Assembly (NCBI RefSeq): GCF_000966975.1
Contig: NZ_JZWV01001017.1
Coordinates: 1-7,489, forward strand
Source: Streptomyces katrae
GTDB lineage: Bacteria; Actinomycetota; Actinomycetes; Streptomycetales; Streptomycetaceae
DNA: 7,489 nt
Direction: 5' to 3'
The first letter of the stretch is position 1, and the number at the start of each line of letters is the position of its first letter. Both the position numbers and the translations under genes were made by a program. Under the pieces are notes generated by a model. The model was not told the DNA's origin. It saw nothing but the letters and a program-made list of their open reading frames with translations, and searched no databases. Below, piece after piece: positions 1 through 5,772 of this stretch.

Positions 1-1
1 G

Positions 2-1240
2 TCAGCGCAGGGACTCCTTCGGGGGGCGCTCGCGCAGGGCCCCGTAGCCGATGAAGTAGGCGGGGACGCGATTCAGCCAGCGGGATTCCGTGACCAGTTC
101 CGTCAGGCGCTGGGCGCGCCGGGGATCGCCGAAGGCGGTCCGGCCCGCCAGCAGGGGTTCGATGACCTGGGCGTGGGCCAGGCGCTGGAGGCCCTGGGTG
201 GCCACCGTGGTGGGCCAGCGGCGCAGTTGGACGCGGCGCACGTCGTGGAGCCCGACCGTGCCCTCGCGCAGCGGGCGCACCAGGTGGCGGGCCGCGGCCA
301 CCGCGTCCTGGACGGCGAGGTTGATGCCGATGCCGAAGACGGGCGACATGGCGTGGGCGGCGTCCCCGATGCACAGCAGCCCCGGCCTGTGCCAGCGGCG
401 CAGCCGGTCGAGCCGTACGTCGAGGAGTTTGACCTCGTCCCAGGAGGTGACGGAACCGGCGCGGTCGGCCAGCCACGGTACGGCCTGCGTGAAGCGGGTC
501 ATGAACCGCTCCAGCCCCTCGGCGCGGCGCTCGGCGTCCGTGCCCTTGGGGATGAGGGCGGCGCACTGCCAGTAGTCGCCGCGGTCGATGAGCGCGGTGA
601 AGAAGCGGTCGCCGAGGCCGCCGACGAGCCCGCTGGGGTCGTCCTCGCTGCGCGGCAGGCGGAACCACCAGGCGTCCATGGGGCAGGGGAAGCCCTCCAG
701 GCCGAGTTCCGGCAGGGCCCGGGCGAGCGAGCCCCGGCCGTCGCAGGCCACGGTGAGGGTGGCCCGCAGCTCGCCGGTACGGCCGTCGGCGGTGCGGTAG
801 CGCACCCCCGTGACCCGGCCGCGGTCCATGAGGAACGAGGTCGCCCCGGTGTCCATGCGCAGCCGGAAGGAGGGTTCCTTGCCCGCTTCGTCGGCGAGGA
901 GGTCGAGGAGGTCCCACTGGGGCACCATCGCGATGTAGTTGTAAGTGCCGTGCAGGGCCGCGAGGTTGCCCACCGTCACGAGCGAGCGGTCCGGCCCGAT
1001 GGGCAGCTGGACGGAGCTCACGCGGCGCTGCGGCAGCCGGGCGAAGCGTTCGGCGAGGCCGATGTCCTCCAGGAGCGAGAGCGTCGACGGGTGCACGGTG
1101 TCGCCGCGGAAGTCCCGCAGGAAGTCACCGTGTTTCTCCAGGACCGTCACCTCCACCCCGGCCCGGGCCAGCAGCAGCCCCAGCACCATGCCGGCGGGCC
1201 CTCCTCCCACGACGCAGCACGTCGTGCGTTCCTGTTCCAC
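2..1240 (-). CDS. FAD-dependent monooxygenase, PHBH-type fold
   Basis: This is a complete 412-residue flavoprotein of the class A aromatic monooxygenase type, which typically uses NAD(P)H and O2 to hydroxylate a small, often aromatic, substrate in the cytoplasm. Three family signatures are visible in order: the dinucleotide-binding GxGxxG (G12, G14, G17) with the ribose-binding acid E35 at the end of the second strand; the DG motif (CDGRGS, D167-G168); and the GD motif (GDAAHAMSP, G292-D293 to P300), followed by the flavin-contacting segment GIGINLAVQD. Length is normal for single-component members. The start is GTG, supported by GAGAGGGG seven bases upstream (1248-1255 on the other strand), and the stop is at 2-4. 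The gene is divergent from the small secreted peptide gene. The substrate cannot be read from sequence. Geranylgeranyl-reductase-like or halogenase relatives share the fold, but no halogenase WxWxIP motif is present. Confidence 0.9.
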   Translation of the reverse strand: MEQERTTCCVVGGGPAGMVLGLLLARAGVEVTVLEKHGDFLRDFRGDTVHPSTLSLLEDIGLAERFARLPQRRVSSVQLPIGPDRSLVTVGNLAALHGTYNYIAMVPQWDLLDLLADEAGKEPSFRLRMDTGATSFLMDRGRVTGVRYRTADGRTGELRATLTVACDGRGSLARALPELGLEGFPCPMDAWWFRLPRSEDDPSGLVGGLGDRFFTALIDRGDYWQCAALIPKGTDAERRAEGLERFMTRFTQAVPWLADRAGSVTSWDEVKLLDVRLDRLRRWHRPGLLCIGDAAHAMSPVFGIGINLAVQDAVAAARHLVRPLREGTVGLHDVRRVQLRRWPTTVATQGLQRLAHAQVIEPLLAGRTAFGDPRRAQRLTELVTESRWLNRVPAYFIGYGALRERPPKESLR

Positions 1241-1289
1241 CCCGGCACCCCTCTCGGGTAGCTCGGGCGCTCGGTCCGGGCCGCCCGAG

Positions 1290-1318
1290 GTGACGACTCA
1301 CAGGTAGGTGACTAGCAT
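1290..1318 (+). promoter_or_regulatory. Candidate vegetative-type promoter
   Basis: GTGACG at 1290-1295 (one mismatch to TTGACG) lies 17 bases before TAGCAT at 1313-1318, which fits the streptomycete -10 pattern TAGRNT. Transcription would begin near 1325 and give the Asp-rich peptide gene a leader of about 225 bases. A second TTGACG at 1427-1432 lacks a good -10 at normal spacing. This is a motif match only. Confidence 0.4.
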
Positions 1319-1385
1319 GGTCAGAAGACGGCCGCCACCGCGGAAGCAGGTAATTCACCTGTGGTGACGCAGACGGCCGGGTGAA
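1290..1385. promoter_or_regulatory. Cluster of GTGA/TCAC inverted motifs, possible operator
   Basis: GTGA (1290-1293), TCAC (1298-1301) and GTGA (1308-1311) overlap the candidate promoter. Downstream, TCACC-TGT-GGTGA (1355-1367) is a perfect inverted repeat, overlapped by CAGGT-AATTC-ACCTG (1347-1361), another perfect one. A further GTGA starts at 1381. The placement between two divergent genes suits a transcription-factor site, but no factor can be named. Confidence 0.35.
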
Positions 1386-1407
1386 TGAGCGGTCCCGCCC
1401 ATGGGTC

Positions 1408-1426
1408 CGTGGCCCGATCGGCCACG
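1408..1426 (+). other. Hairpin in the leader
   Basis: CGTGGCC (1408-1414) pairs perfectly with GGCCACG (1420-1426) around the loop CGATC. It would lie inside the predicted leader RNA of the Asp-rich peptide gene. No U-run follows, so a terminator or attenuator role is open. Confidence 0.4.
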
Positions 1427-1488
1427 TTGACGGCGGATGCGCCCCCTGCACGTTTATCGGGTAAGGCAAAAACTCCGTTCTGCTGGCG

Positions 1489-1562
1489 AAAGGAGGAGGA
1501 CACCGTTTCGCGCCGTGCGTACGGCGCAGTACGAGAAGGGTTACCCACCATGCAAGCACTGA
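1489..1562 (+). promoter_or_regulatory. Structured translation-initiation region with possible 15-codon leader ORF
   Basis: A very strong Shine-Dalgarno-like tract (AAAGGAGGAGGA, 1489-1500) has no ATG, GTG, TTG or CTG within the usual distance. A perfect 7-bp hairpin follows (GCGCCGT 1510-1516, loop GCGT, ACGGCGC 1521-1527), then a weaker GAGAAGGG (1533-1540) nine bases before the ATG of the peptide gene. A GTG at 1515, inside the hairpin and 15 bases after the tract, opens a frame reading MRTAQYEKGYPPCKH that stops at 1560-1562, twelve bases past the peptide ATG. CTCC at 1473-1476 could pair with the GGAG of the strong tract. This may be a coupling or standby arrangement, or chance. Confidence 0.3.
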
Positions 1563-1783
1563 GAGTGAAGCGGCTCTTCGCGGCCTCCGCGATCGGCGTC
1601 CTGCTGGCCGGCGGCGCCGCCATGGGCGCGGCGGGCACGGCCTCCGCGGCGGTTCCGACCCACGCGGTCGCCTACAGCCACGGTGGCGGCGGCTGGGACG
1701 ACGACGACGACTGGGGCGGTCACGGCCACGGCTGGTACGACGACGATGACGACTGGGGCGGAGGGTACGACGACTGCGGCTGA
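1550..1783 (+). CDS. Small secreted Asp/Gly/Trp-rich peptide
   Basis: The gene encodes 77 residues of unrecognised family. A Sec signal peptide is clear: basic start (R5, K7, R8), hydrophobic Ala/Leu/Gly-rich core and an A31-S32-A33 cleavage motif. The predicted mature peptide (34-77) is 44 residues with 12 Asp, 12 Gly, 4 Trp, 4 His, 3 Tyr and no Lys or Arg, hence strongly acidic. It has two similar blocks, each five Asp flanked by Trp (W49-W55 and W62-W69), separated by GGHGHG, and one Cys next to last (C76). The Asp clusters and His suggest divalent-cation or mineral binding outside the cell; this is inference. It is not a chaplin, whose hydrophobic repeats are absent. ATG 1550 was chosen because the signal peptide begins there; the frame stays open upstream without a plausible start. 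Confidence 0.75.
   Translation: MQALRVKRLFAASAIGVLLAGGAAMGAAGTASAAVPTHAVAYSHGGGGWDDDDDWGGHGHGWYDDDDDWGGGYDDCG
1691..1762 (+). repeat. Internal imperfect tandem repeat in the Asp-rich peptide
   Basis: Two copies, GW-DDDDD-WGG (1691-1720) and GWY-DDDDD-WGG (1730-1762), are encoded by nearly identical GAC runs with one GAT in the second. The nine-base linker encodes HGH. The DNA similarity suggests duplication, and GAC runs are prone to slippage, so copy number may vary between strains. Confidence 0.7.
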
Positions 1784-1802
1784 ACGGCCGGAAGTCGACG
1801 AG

Positions 1803-1835
1803 CTGTACGGGCCGCCGAGCCGACGGTCCGTACAG
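1803..1835. terminator. Likely bidirectional terminator between convergent genes
   Basis: CTGTACGGGCC (1803-1813) pairs with GGTCCGTACAG (1825-1835): an 11-bp stem with one G-T wobble and an 11-base loop. It lies 20 bases after the stop of the Asp-rich peptide gene and 31 bases beyond the stop of the convergent SAHH-like gene. There is no U-run, which is common for streptomycete terminators. Confidence 0.65.
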
Positions 1836-1865
1836 TGACGTCTCCGTGTTCGCCCATGGGGCGGG

Positions 1866-3557
1866 TCAGCGGCGCGGGGCTGCCGGGCGGGCCGTGGCGC
1901 GGGGGCCGTAGCGGTCGTAGTAGTCCAGGAGGAGGCCGGACTCCTCCAGGACGGCGTCGGCCCAGCCTCGGTCCAGTCCGGGCGGCGCGGGGCGGGTGGC
2001 GACGGCGCAGGCACCGATGAGCATGCCCGCGTAGACGAGGTCGGAGTGGAGGTTGCTGATGCTGTCCGTCTCGTGGAAGTTGACCGGCCGGCCGCCGGCC
2101 AGCACCGTGACGTCGACCCCGCCCGGCAGGACGTGGGTGCTGGAGGAGGGGCGGGTCACCGGGTCGCCTTCGGCCAGGGCTTCGAGGGCGGGGAGGTCGA
2201 ACTCGATGTCGCGGCTGCTGACGCTCGCCAGGTAGGCGGGGCGGCGCAGGGAGCGGAACTCCCGGGTGGACATGCTGGTGCGGCCGGTGACGCCGAAGAC
2301 GAGCAGCGGCTCGTGCCGGTCCAGCAGGGCGGGCAGGTCCCGGTCGGTGACGTAGCCGCTCTCGTGGGCGTCGATGAGCTGGAGTATGTCGGCGTCGTGG
2401 ACGGCGACCCGCATCCGGCGCTGGGTGAGCAGGGCGGCGATCTGGGCGCCCACGTTGCCGTAGCCGACGACCAGCGCGGGCTGGCCCTCGATCTTCAGGG
2501 CGGGCAGCAGGTCCAGGGCGGTGGTGACGGCCTTCTCGGCGATCCAGTACGACTCGATGCGCCCCTTCAGCCGGGACTGGGCCACCGAGAACACCGGGAA
2601 GGGGAGTTCCGGCTCGCGGCCCTGGAGCTTGTAGATCCCGGACATGGTCTGCTCCACCACCCCCGCCCAGTCCCCCGGACCTGCCGGGGCGCCGCCGCCG
2701 GCGCGGGCCTGGTCCAGCAGGGCGGGTGCGACGTAACCCCCGTCGTCCAGGGCGAGGCAGCGCAGGCCCCTGCGGCGGGCCCGCTCGGTGTGCTCGCGTA
2801 CGGCGGCCGGGTCCGCCGCGTCGACGACGCGGACGCCCTGTTCGACGAGGTGCCCGTGGACGCGGTGGCGCCACTGGTACGCGTAGTCCTTGCGCAGGAC
2901 CGTCATCGCGTCGAGCGGGGCACCCAGTTCGGCGAGGCAGCCGACGAGGTGGACGAGGTCCGTGAGGAAGTGGCCGGTGACCAGCACCGCGAACCCCTCC
3001 AGGGGCCGGCCGGGACGCAGCCGTTCGACGGCCGCGCTCATCAGCGGCAGCTCGCCCGCGACGCGCACCACCTCGAGGGCGGAGAGGGCCTGACGGTGCC
3101 AGACCTCGGCCCAGCGCTCCAGCGCGGCCGGCGAGGGGGTCGCGCCGTGGCCGGAGAGGCGCAGGTTCAGGCGGAGCAGGGGGGAGCCGGCGCCGTCGCG
3201 GCGCATCTCGGTGGAGACGTACATCGCCGCGTGCAGGCCCGGTTCGAGGCGGGCGGTCAGCTCTCCGCCGGTGTGGGTGAGCACGGTGTCCGGGCCGGCG
3301 GCCTCGCACAGGCGCCGGGCCGCGCGGCGCAGGAGGCGGGGGCCGTCCTCGGGGTCGCCGGCCACCTCGACTGCGGTCGCCGCGAAGGAGACCGGGCCGT
3401 CGCCGCGGTGGTCCGGGCGCGGGGCGGTCAGGGTAGTCGATTCTCGGTCCACTGGAATTCCCATTCGTTCCGCCCTGCTCACGAATTCGGCGACGCTTTT
3501 CTGGGCGCCCTGCCGGGAGAAAGGGTCAGCAGGGCACAGGAATGAGAATACGGTCAT
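1866..3557 (-). CDS. S-adenosylhomocysteine hydrolase-like NAD-binding protein, altered active site
   Basis: The 563-residue product resembles S-adenosylhomocysteine hydrolase (SAHH) over its C-terminal two thirds. Matches by eye are LDDGG (D271-D272) to the SAHH LDDGGDLT, EQTMSGIYKL (302-311) to EETTTGVHxL, GYGNVG (365-370) with D388 to the NAD site GYGDVG, DIEFD (450-454) to DVEID, and LAGGRPVNF (486-494) to LAEGRLVNL. SAHH is cytosolic and splits S-adenosylhomocysteine using bound NAD. Here K331 matches catalytic Lys186 and H495 may match His353. Glu156 reads Gln303, Asp190 Glu335, Asn191 Ser336, Cys195 Ala340 and His301 Ser448 (human numbering, from memory). About 150 N-terminal residues have no SAHH counterpart that I recognise. 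The fold is likely but normal activity is doubtful. The start is uncertain: ATG 3557 has no good ribosome binding site, and ATG 3464 or GTG 3452 are alternatives; the open frame reaching 3689 runs into the divergent cupin gene. Confidence 0.8.
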   Translation of the reverse strand: MTVFSFLCPADPFSRQGAQKSVAEFVSRAERMGIPVDRESTTLTAPRPDHRGDGPVSFAATAVEVAGDPEDGPRLLRRAARRLCEAAGPDTVLTHTGGELTARLEPGLHAAMYVSTEMRRDGAGSPLLRLNLRLSGHGATPSPAALERWAEVWHRQALSALEVVRVAGELPLMSAAVERLRPGRPLEGFAVLVTGHFLTDLVHLVGCLAELGAPLDAMTVLRKDYAYQWRHRVHGHLVEQGVRVVDAADPAAVREHTERARRRGLRCLALDDGGYVAPALLDQARAGGGAPAGPGDWAGVVEQTMSGIYKLQGREPELPFPVFSVAQSRLKGRIESYWIAEKAVTTALDLLPALKIEGQPALVVGYGNVGAQIAALLTQRRMRVAVHDADILQLIDAHESGYVTDRDLPALLDRHEPLLVFGVTGRTSMSTREFRSLRRPAYLASVSSRDIEFDLPALEALAEGDPVTRPSSSTHVLPGGVDVTVLAGGRPVNFHETDSISNLHSDLVYAGMLIGACAVATRPAPPGLDRGWADAVLEESGLLLDYYDRYGPRATARPAAPRR

Positions 3558-3676
3558 GCCGGAAATGGCCACCGCATTACGGGTCGAACCACCCTCGAAT
3601 CCCCCTGGAATTTCGCGGCGGTCCGGGACGTACGCCCCATACTCGAGCGACCGATTCCCCGTCCGAGGAGGACCCC
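3558..3676. promoter_or_regulatory. Divergent promoter region, SAHH-like gene and cupin
   Basis: These 119 bases must carry promoters for both flanking genes if the chosen starts are right. The region is less GC-rich than the coding DNA. TCGAA occurs at 3584-3588 and 3595-3599 (11-base spacing) and the palindrome CTCGAG at 3642-3647. I see no -35/-10 pair good enough to call on either strand. Confidence 0.35.
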
Positions 3677-4192
3677 GTGCCCACGGCACAAGAATGCATA
3701 GCCGCCCGCGGCCTGGAGCCGCACGTGGAGGGCGGGTATTTCAGGCGGACGTTCCAGGCGGACCACCGCCCTCCGACCACGACCCCGGCGGGCGACCGTT
3801 TCACCCTGACGTCGATCCACTATCTGCTCACGCATTGGTCGCCGGTCGGGCACTGGCACCTCAACCGGTCCGACATCCTGCATTTCCACCACCACGGCGA
3901 TCCGATCACCTATCACCTGCTGCATCCGGACGGCCGGTACGAGACCGCCGTCCTCGGGCAGGACGCGGGGCGGGGCGAGGTGCTCACCCTGGCCGTTCCC
4001 GGAGGGGTGTGGAAGGCGTCCCACCTCACCGCCGGGGACCACGGGCTGATCAGTGAGGCCGTCGCGCCGGGGTTCGACTTCGCCGACATGACCCTGGGCC
4101 GTCCCGACGAGCTGGTGGCGCTGTTCCCGGACCACGAGGACCTCGTACGCCGCTACTGCCGCCCCGAGGGCCCGGACTCCTCCGCCGGCTGA
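3677..4192 (+). CDS. Cupin domain protein, DUF985/Cupin_5 family
   Basis: The 171-residue protein matches the small single-domain DUF985 (Cupin_5) cupins, about 150-170 residues long. It has the family opening LEPHVEGGYFRRTF (13-26, with E18-G19-G20-Y21), the cupin strand pair around H59-W60-H61, and the typical late segment EAVAPGFDFADMTLGRPDEL. H59 and H61 would be metal ligands. The usual Glu of the SDExW motif appears as Ile (R64-S65-D66-I67), while an unusual histidine run (H69, H71-H73) lies just after. Biochemical roles in this family are mostly unknown; the fold is a cytoplasmic beta-barrel. The GTG start is fixed by GAGGAGG (3665-3671) five bases upstream. The gene is divergent from the SAHH-like gene and lies upstream of the exporter operon, with a likely separate promoter for the latter. 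Confidence 0.85.
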   Translation: MPTAQECIAARGLEPHVEGGYFRRTFQADHRPPTTTPAGDRFTLTSIHYLLTHWSPVGHWHLNRSDILHFHHHGDPITYHLLHPDGRYETAVLGQDAGRGEVLTLAVPGGVWKASHLTAGDHGLISEAVAPGFDFADMTLGRPDELVALFPDHEDLVRRYCRPEGPDSSAG

Positions 4193-4205
4193 GGCGGCGC
4201 CGGAG
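4180..4205 (+). terminator. Weak terminator-like hairpin at the cupin stop codon
   Basis: CTCCG (4180-4184) can pair with CGGAG (4201-4205), or alternatively CCGCC (4182-4186) with GGCGG (4193-4197). Both are short and overlap the stop codon, so termination here is only possible. Confidence 0.25.
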
Positions 4206-4214
4206 GGCGGACAC

Positions 4215-4261
4215 AGGGGTGCACAGTCGTTTACCGTGGGGGTGAACAATCGTGCACCCCT
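4215..4261. promoter_or_regulatory. 47-bp nested palindrome, likely double TetR operator
   Basis: Two 21-bp arms (4215-4235 and 4241-4261) around GTGGG match at 17 of 21 positions as an inverted repeat; the outer 10 bp, AGGGGTGCAC and GTGCACCCCT, are perfect. The arms contain four GTNNAC boxes: GTGCAC 4219, GTTTAC 4229, GTGAAC 4242 and GTGCAC 4252, spaced 10, 13 and 10 bp, about one helical turn each. This looks like adjoining sites for two repressor dimers. The position just upstream of the MFS-tetR operon makes the encoded TetR protein the natural candidate, giving autoregulation. As RNA it would also form a strong hairpin, so a terminator for the cupin gene is the main alternative. Confidence 0.65.
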
Positions 4262-4299
4262 CCTTGGTGTTCCGCTCTCCTCCCCCCGTCTGGAGCAGC

Positions 4300-5772
4300 A
4301 TGCCCTCCGCGATAGCCGCCGGCCGGCCCTCCCCGCACGCCCGGCTCGTCGTACCCGTCCTCGCCTTCTGCGGCATGGTCGTCGCCGTGATGCAGACCCT
4401 GGTGGTCCCGCTGCTGCCGCACGTCCCCGCGCTGACGGGCGCGAGCCCGGGGGCCGCCGGCTGGCTGGTGACCATCACCCTCCTCACCGGGGCCGTCTTC
4501 ACCCCGGTCCTGGGGCGGGTCGGGGACATGTACGGCAAGCGGCGGGTGCTGCTGGCCTCGCTCGGCGTCCTGACCCTGGGCTCGGTGCTGTGCGCGGTCA
4601 GCTCCGACATCGGTGTGCTGATCGCCGGCCGGGGCCTGCAGGGCGCCGCGCTCGCGGTGATCCCGCTGGGCATCAGCATCATCCGCGACGAGCTGCCCGT
4701 CGAGCGGGTGCTGCCCTCGATCGCCCTGATGAGCTCGACCCTCGGCATCGGCGCGGCGATCGGCCTGCCGGTGGCCGCCGTGGTCATGGAGAACTCCGAC
4801 TGGCACACGATGTTCTGGGCGTCGGCCGCGCTCGGCCTGCTCGACCTGCTCCTGGTGCTGCGGATCGTCCCGGAGTCCCCGGTCCGCTCCCCCGGCCGCT
4901 TCGACCTCCCGGGCACCCTCGGCCTGACCGGCTGCCTCGTCGGACTGCTCCTCGCCATCACCCGGGGAGCCGACTGGGGCTGGGGCTCGGCGCGCACGCT
5001 GGGCCTGCTCGGCGCGTCGGTCGCCGTGGGCCTGCTCTGGGGCCGGTACGAGCTGCGCACCCGCTCGCCCATGGTGGACCTGCGGGTCTCGGCGCGGCCC
5101 GCAGTGCTCCTGACCAACGTCGCGGCGCTGCTGATCGGTTTCTCCTTCTACGCCAACTCCCTCGTCACGGGCCAGATGGTGCAGGAGCCCACCAGCACGG
5201 GGTACGGGATCGGCGCGTCCATGGTGGTCAGCGGCCTGTGTCTGCTGCCCGGCGGTCTGGCGATGGTCGCCCTCTCCCCCGTCTCCGCGCGGATCTCGGC
5301 CGCGTACGGGCCCCGGACCGCCCTCGCGCTCGCCTCCGTCGTCATGGCCGCCGGGTACGCGGTCCGTTTCTTCACCAGCCACAGCCTCTGGATGATCGTG
5401 GCGGGCGCCACCGTCGTCTCCTCCGGCACGGCGATCGCCTACTCGGCGCTGCCCGCCCTGGTCATGCGGGCCGTGCCGGTGGGCGAGACGGCCGCGGCCA
5501 ACGGCCTCAACACCCTGATGCGGTCGGTCGGGCAGGCCTGCTGCAGTGCGGTGGTCGCCGCCGTGCTGGCCCATCTGACGTTCACCGCGGGCGGGCGCAC
5601 CGCCCCGACCCTGCACGCGTACCTGCTGGTCTTCCTGATCGCCGGCGCGACGGCGCTCGCCGCGCTCGCCGCCACGCTGTTCCTGCCGTCTGACCGGCCG
5701 CGCGAGCGGGGCGCGCAGGAGGGTACGGTCACGGTGTCAGCGTCCGAGACCGCCGCCCGGGAGAGCGCATGA
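4300..5772 (+). CDS. MFS transporter, DHA2 (EmrB/QacA-type) drug exporter
   Basis: This 490-residue inner-membrane protein is a major facilitator superfamily drug:proton antiporter of the 14-helix DHA2 group. About fourteen hydrophobic segments can be counted, from residues 16-36 to one near the C-terminus. The loop between helices 2 and 3 carries motif A (GRVGDMYGKRR, G72-R82, with D76 and R81/R82), and the helix 5 segment TLGIGAAIGLPVAAVV resembles the antiporter motif C. The C-terminal tail is polar and cytoplasmic. It probably exports a hydrophobic or cationic toxic compound; the substrate is unknown. ATG 4300 (GGAG at 4292-4295) is preferred over the in-frame GTG 4252, which lies inside the operator-like palindrome and would add 16 residues. 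The gene overlaps the tetR start by four bases (ATGA), implying translational coupling. Confidence 0.9.
   Translation: MPSAIAAGRPSPHARLVVPVLAFCGMVVAVMQTLVVPLLPHVPALTGASPGAAGWLVTITLLTGAVFTPVLGRVGDMYGKRRVLLASLGVLTLGSVLCAVSSDIGVLIAGRGLQGAALAVIPLGISIIRDELPVERVLPSIALMSSTLGIGAAIGLPVAAVVMENSDWHTMFWASAALGLLDLLLVLRIVPESPVRSPGRFDLPGTLGLTGCLVGLLLAITRGADWGWGSARTLGLLGASVAVGLLWGRYELRTRSPMVDLRVSARPAVLLTNVAALLIGFSFYANSLVTGQMVQEPTSTGYGIGASMVVSGLCLLPGGLAMVALSPVSARISAAYGPRTALALASVVMAAGYAVRFFTSHSLWMIVAGATVVSSGTAIAYSALPALVMRAVPVGETAAANGLNTLMRSVGQACCSAVVAAVLAHLTFTAGGRTAPTLHAYLLVFLIAGATALAALAATLFLPSDRPRERGAQEGTVTVSASETAARESA

Larger units (their letters stand above)
1241..1549. other. Divergent intergenic region with leader of the Asp-rich peptide gene
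   Basis: This 309-base gap separates two divergent genes. It holds the ribosome binding site of the monooxygenase (1248-1255, minus strand), a candidate plus-strand promoter near 1290-1318, several GTGA/TCAC motifs, a 7-bp hairpin at 1408-1426, a strong Shine-Dalgarno-like tract at 1489-1500, a second 7-bp hairpin at 1510-1527 and the weaker ribosome binding site of the downstream gene at 1533-1540. I found no convincing minus-strand promoter for the monooxygenase. No protein gene other than a possible 15-codon leader is supported here. Confidence 0.6.

Noticed and set aside
173..1261. Long open frame on the plus strand opposite the monooxygenase.
   Set aside because: It is antisense to a gene with clear FAD motifs. 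Its product is low-complexity Gly/Ala/Glu/Arg-rich with no domain, as expected from GC-rich codon bias.
1325..1549. A ydaO (cyclic di-AMP) or GEMM (cyclic di-GMP) riboswitch in the peptide leader.
   Set aside because: GGGTGAAT near 1379 and GGCAAA near 1465 recall fragments of these motifs, but the conserved cores do not line up. It is kept only as an Rfam test, not as a call.
1720..3309. Long Arg/Pro-rich minus-strand frame within the SAHH-like gene and beyond, and a long plus-strand frame at 2046-3545.
   Set aside because: Both are shadows of the SAHH-like gene: their products have no motifs and the one on the minus strand crosses the terminator and the Asp-rich peptide gene.
4231..5616. 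Long minus-strand frame opposite the MFS transporter.
   Set aside because: The product is Gly/Arg/Asp/Gln-rich without hydrophobic core or domains. The plus strand encodes a convincing 14-helix transporter.
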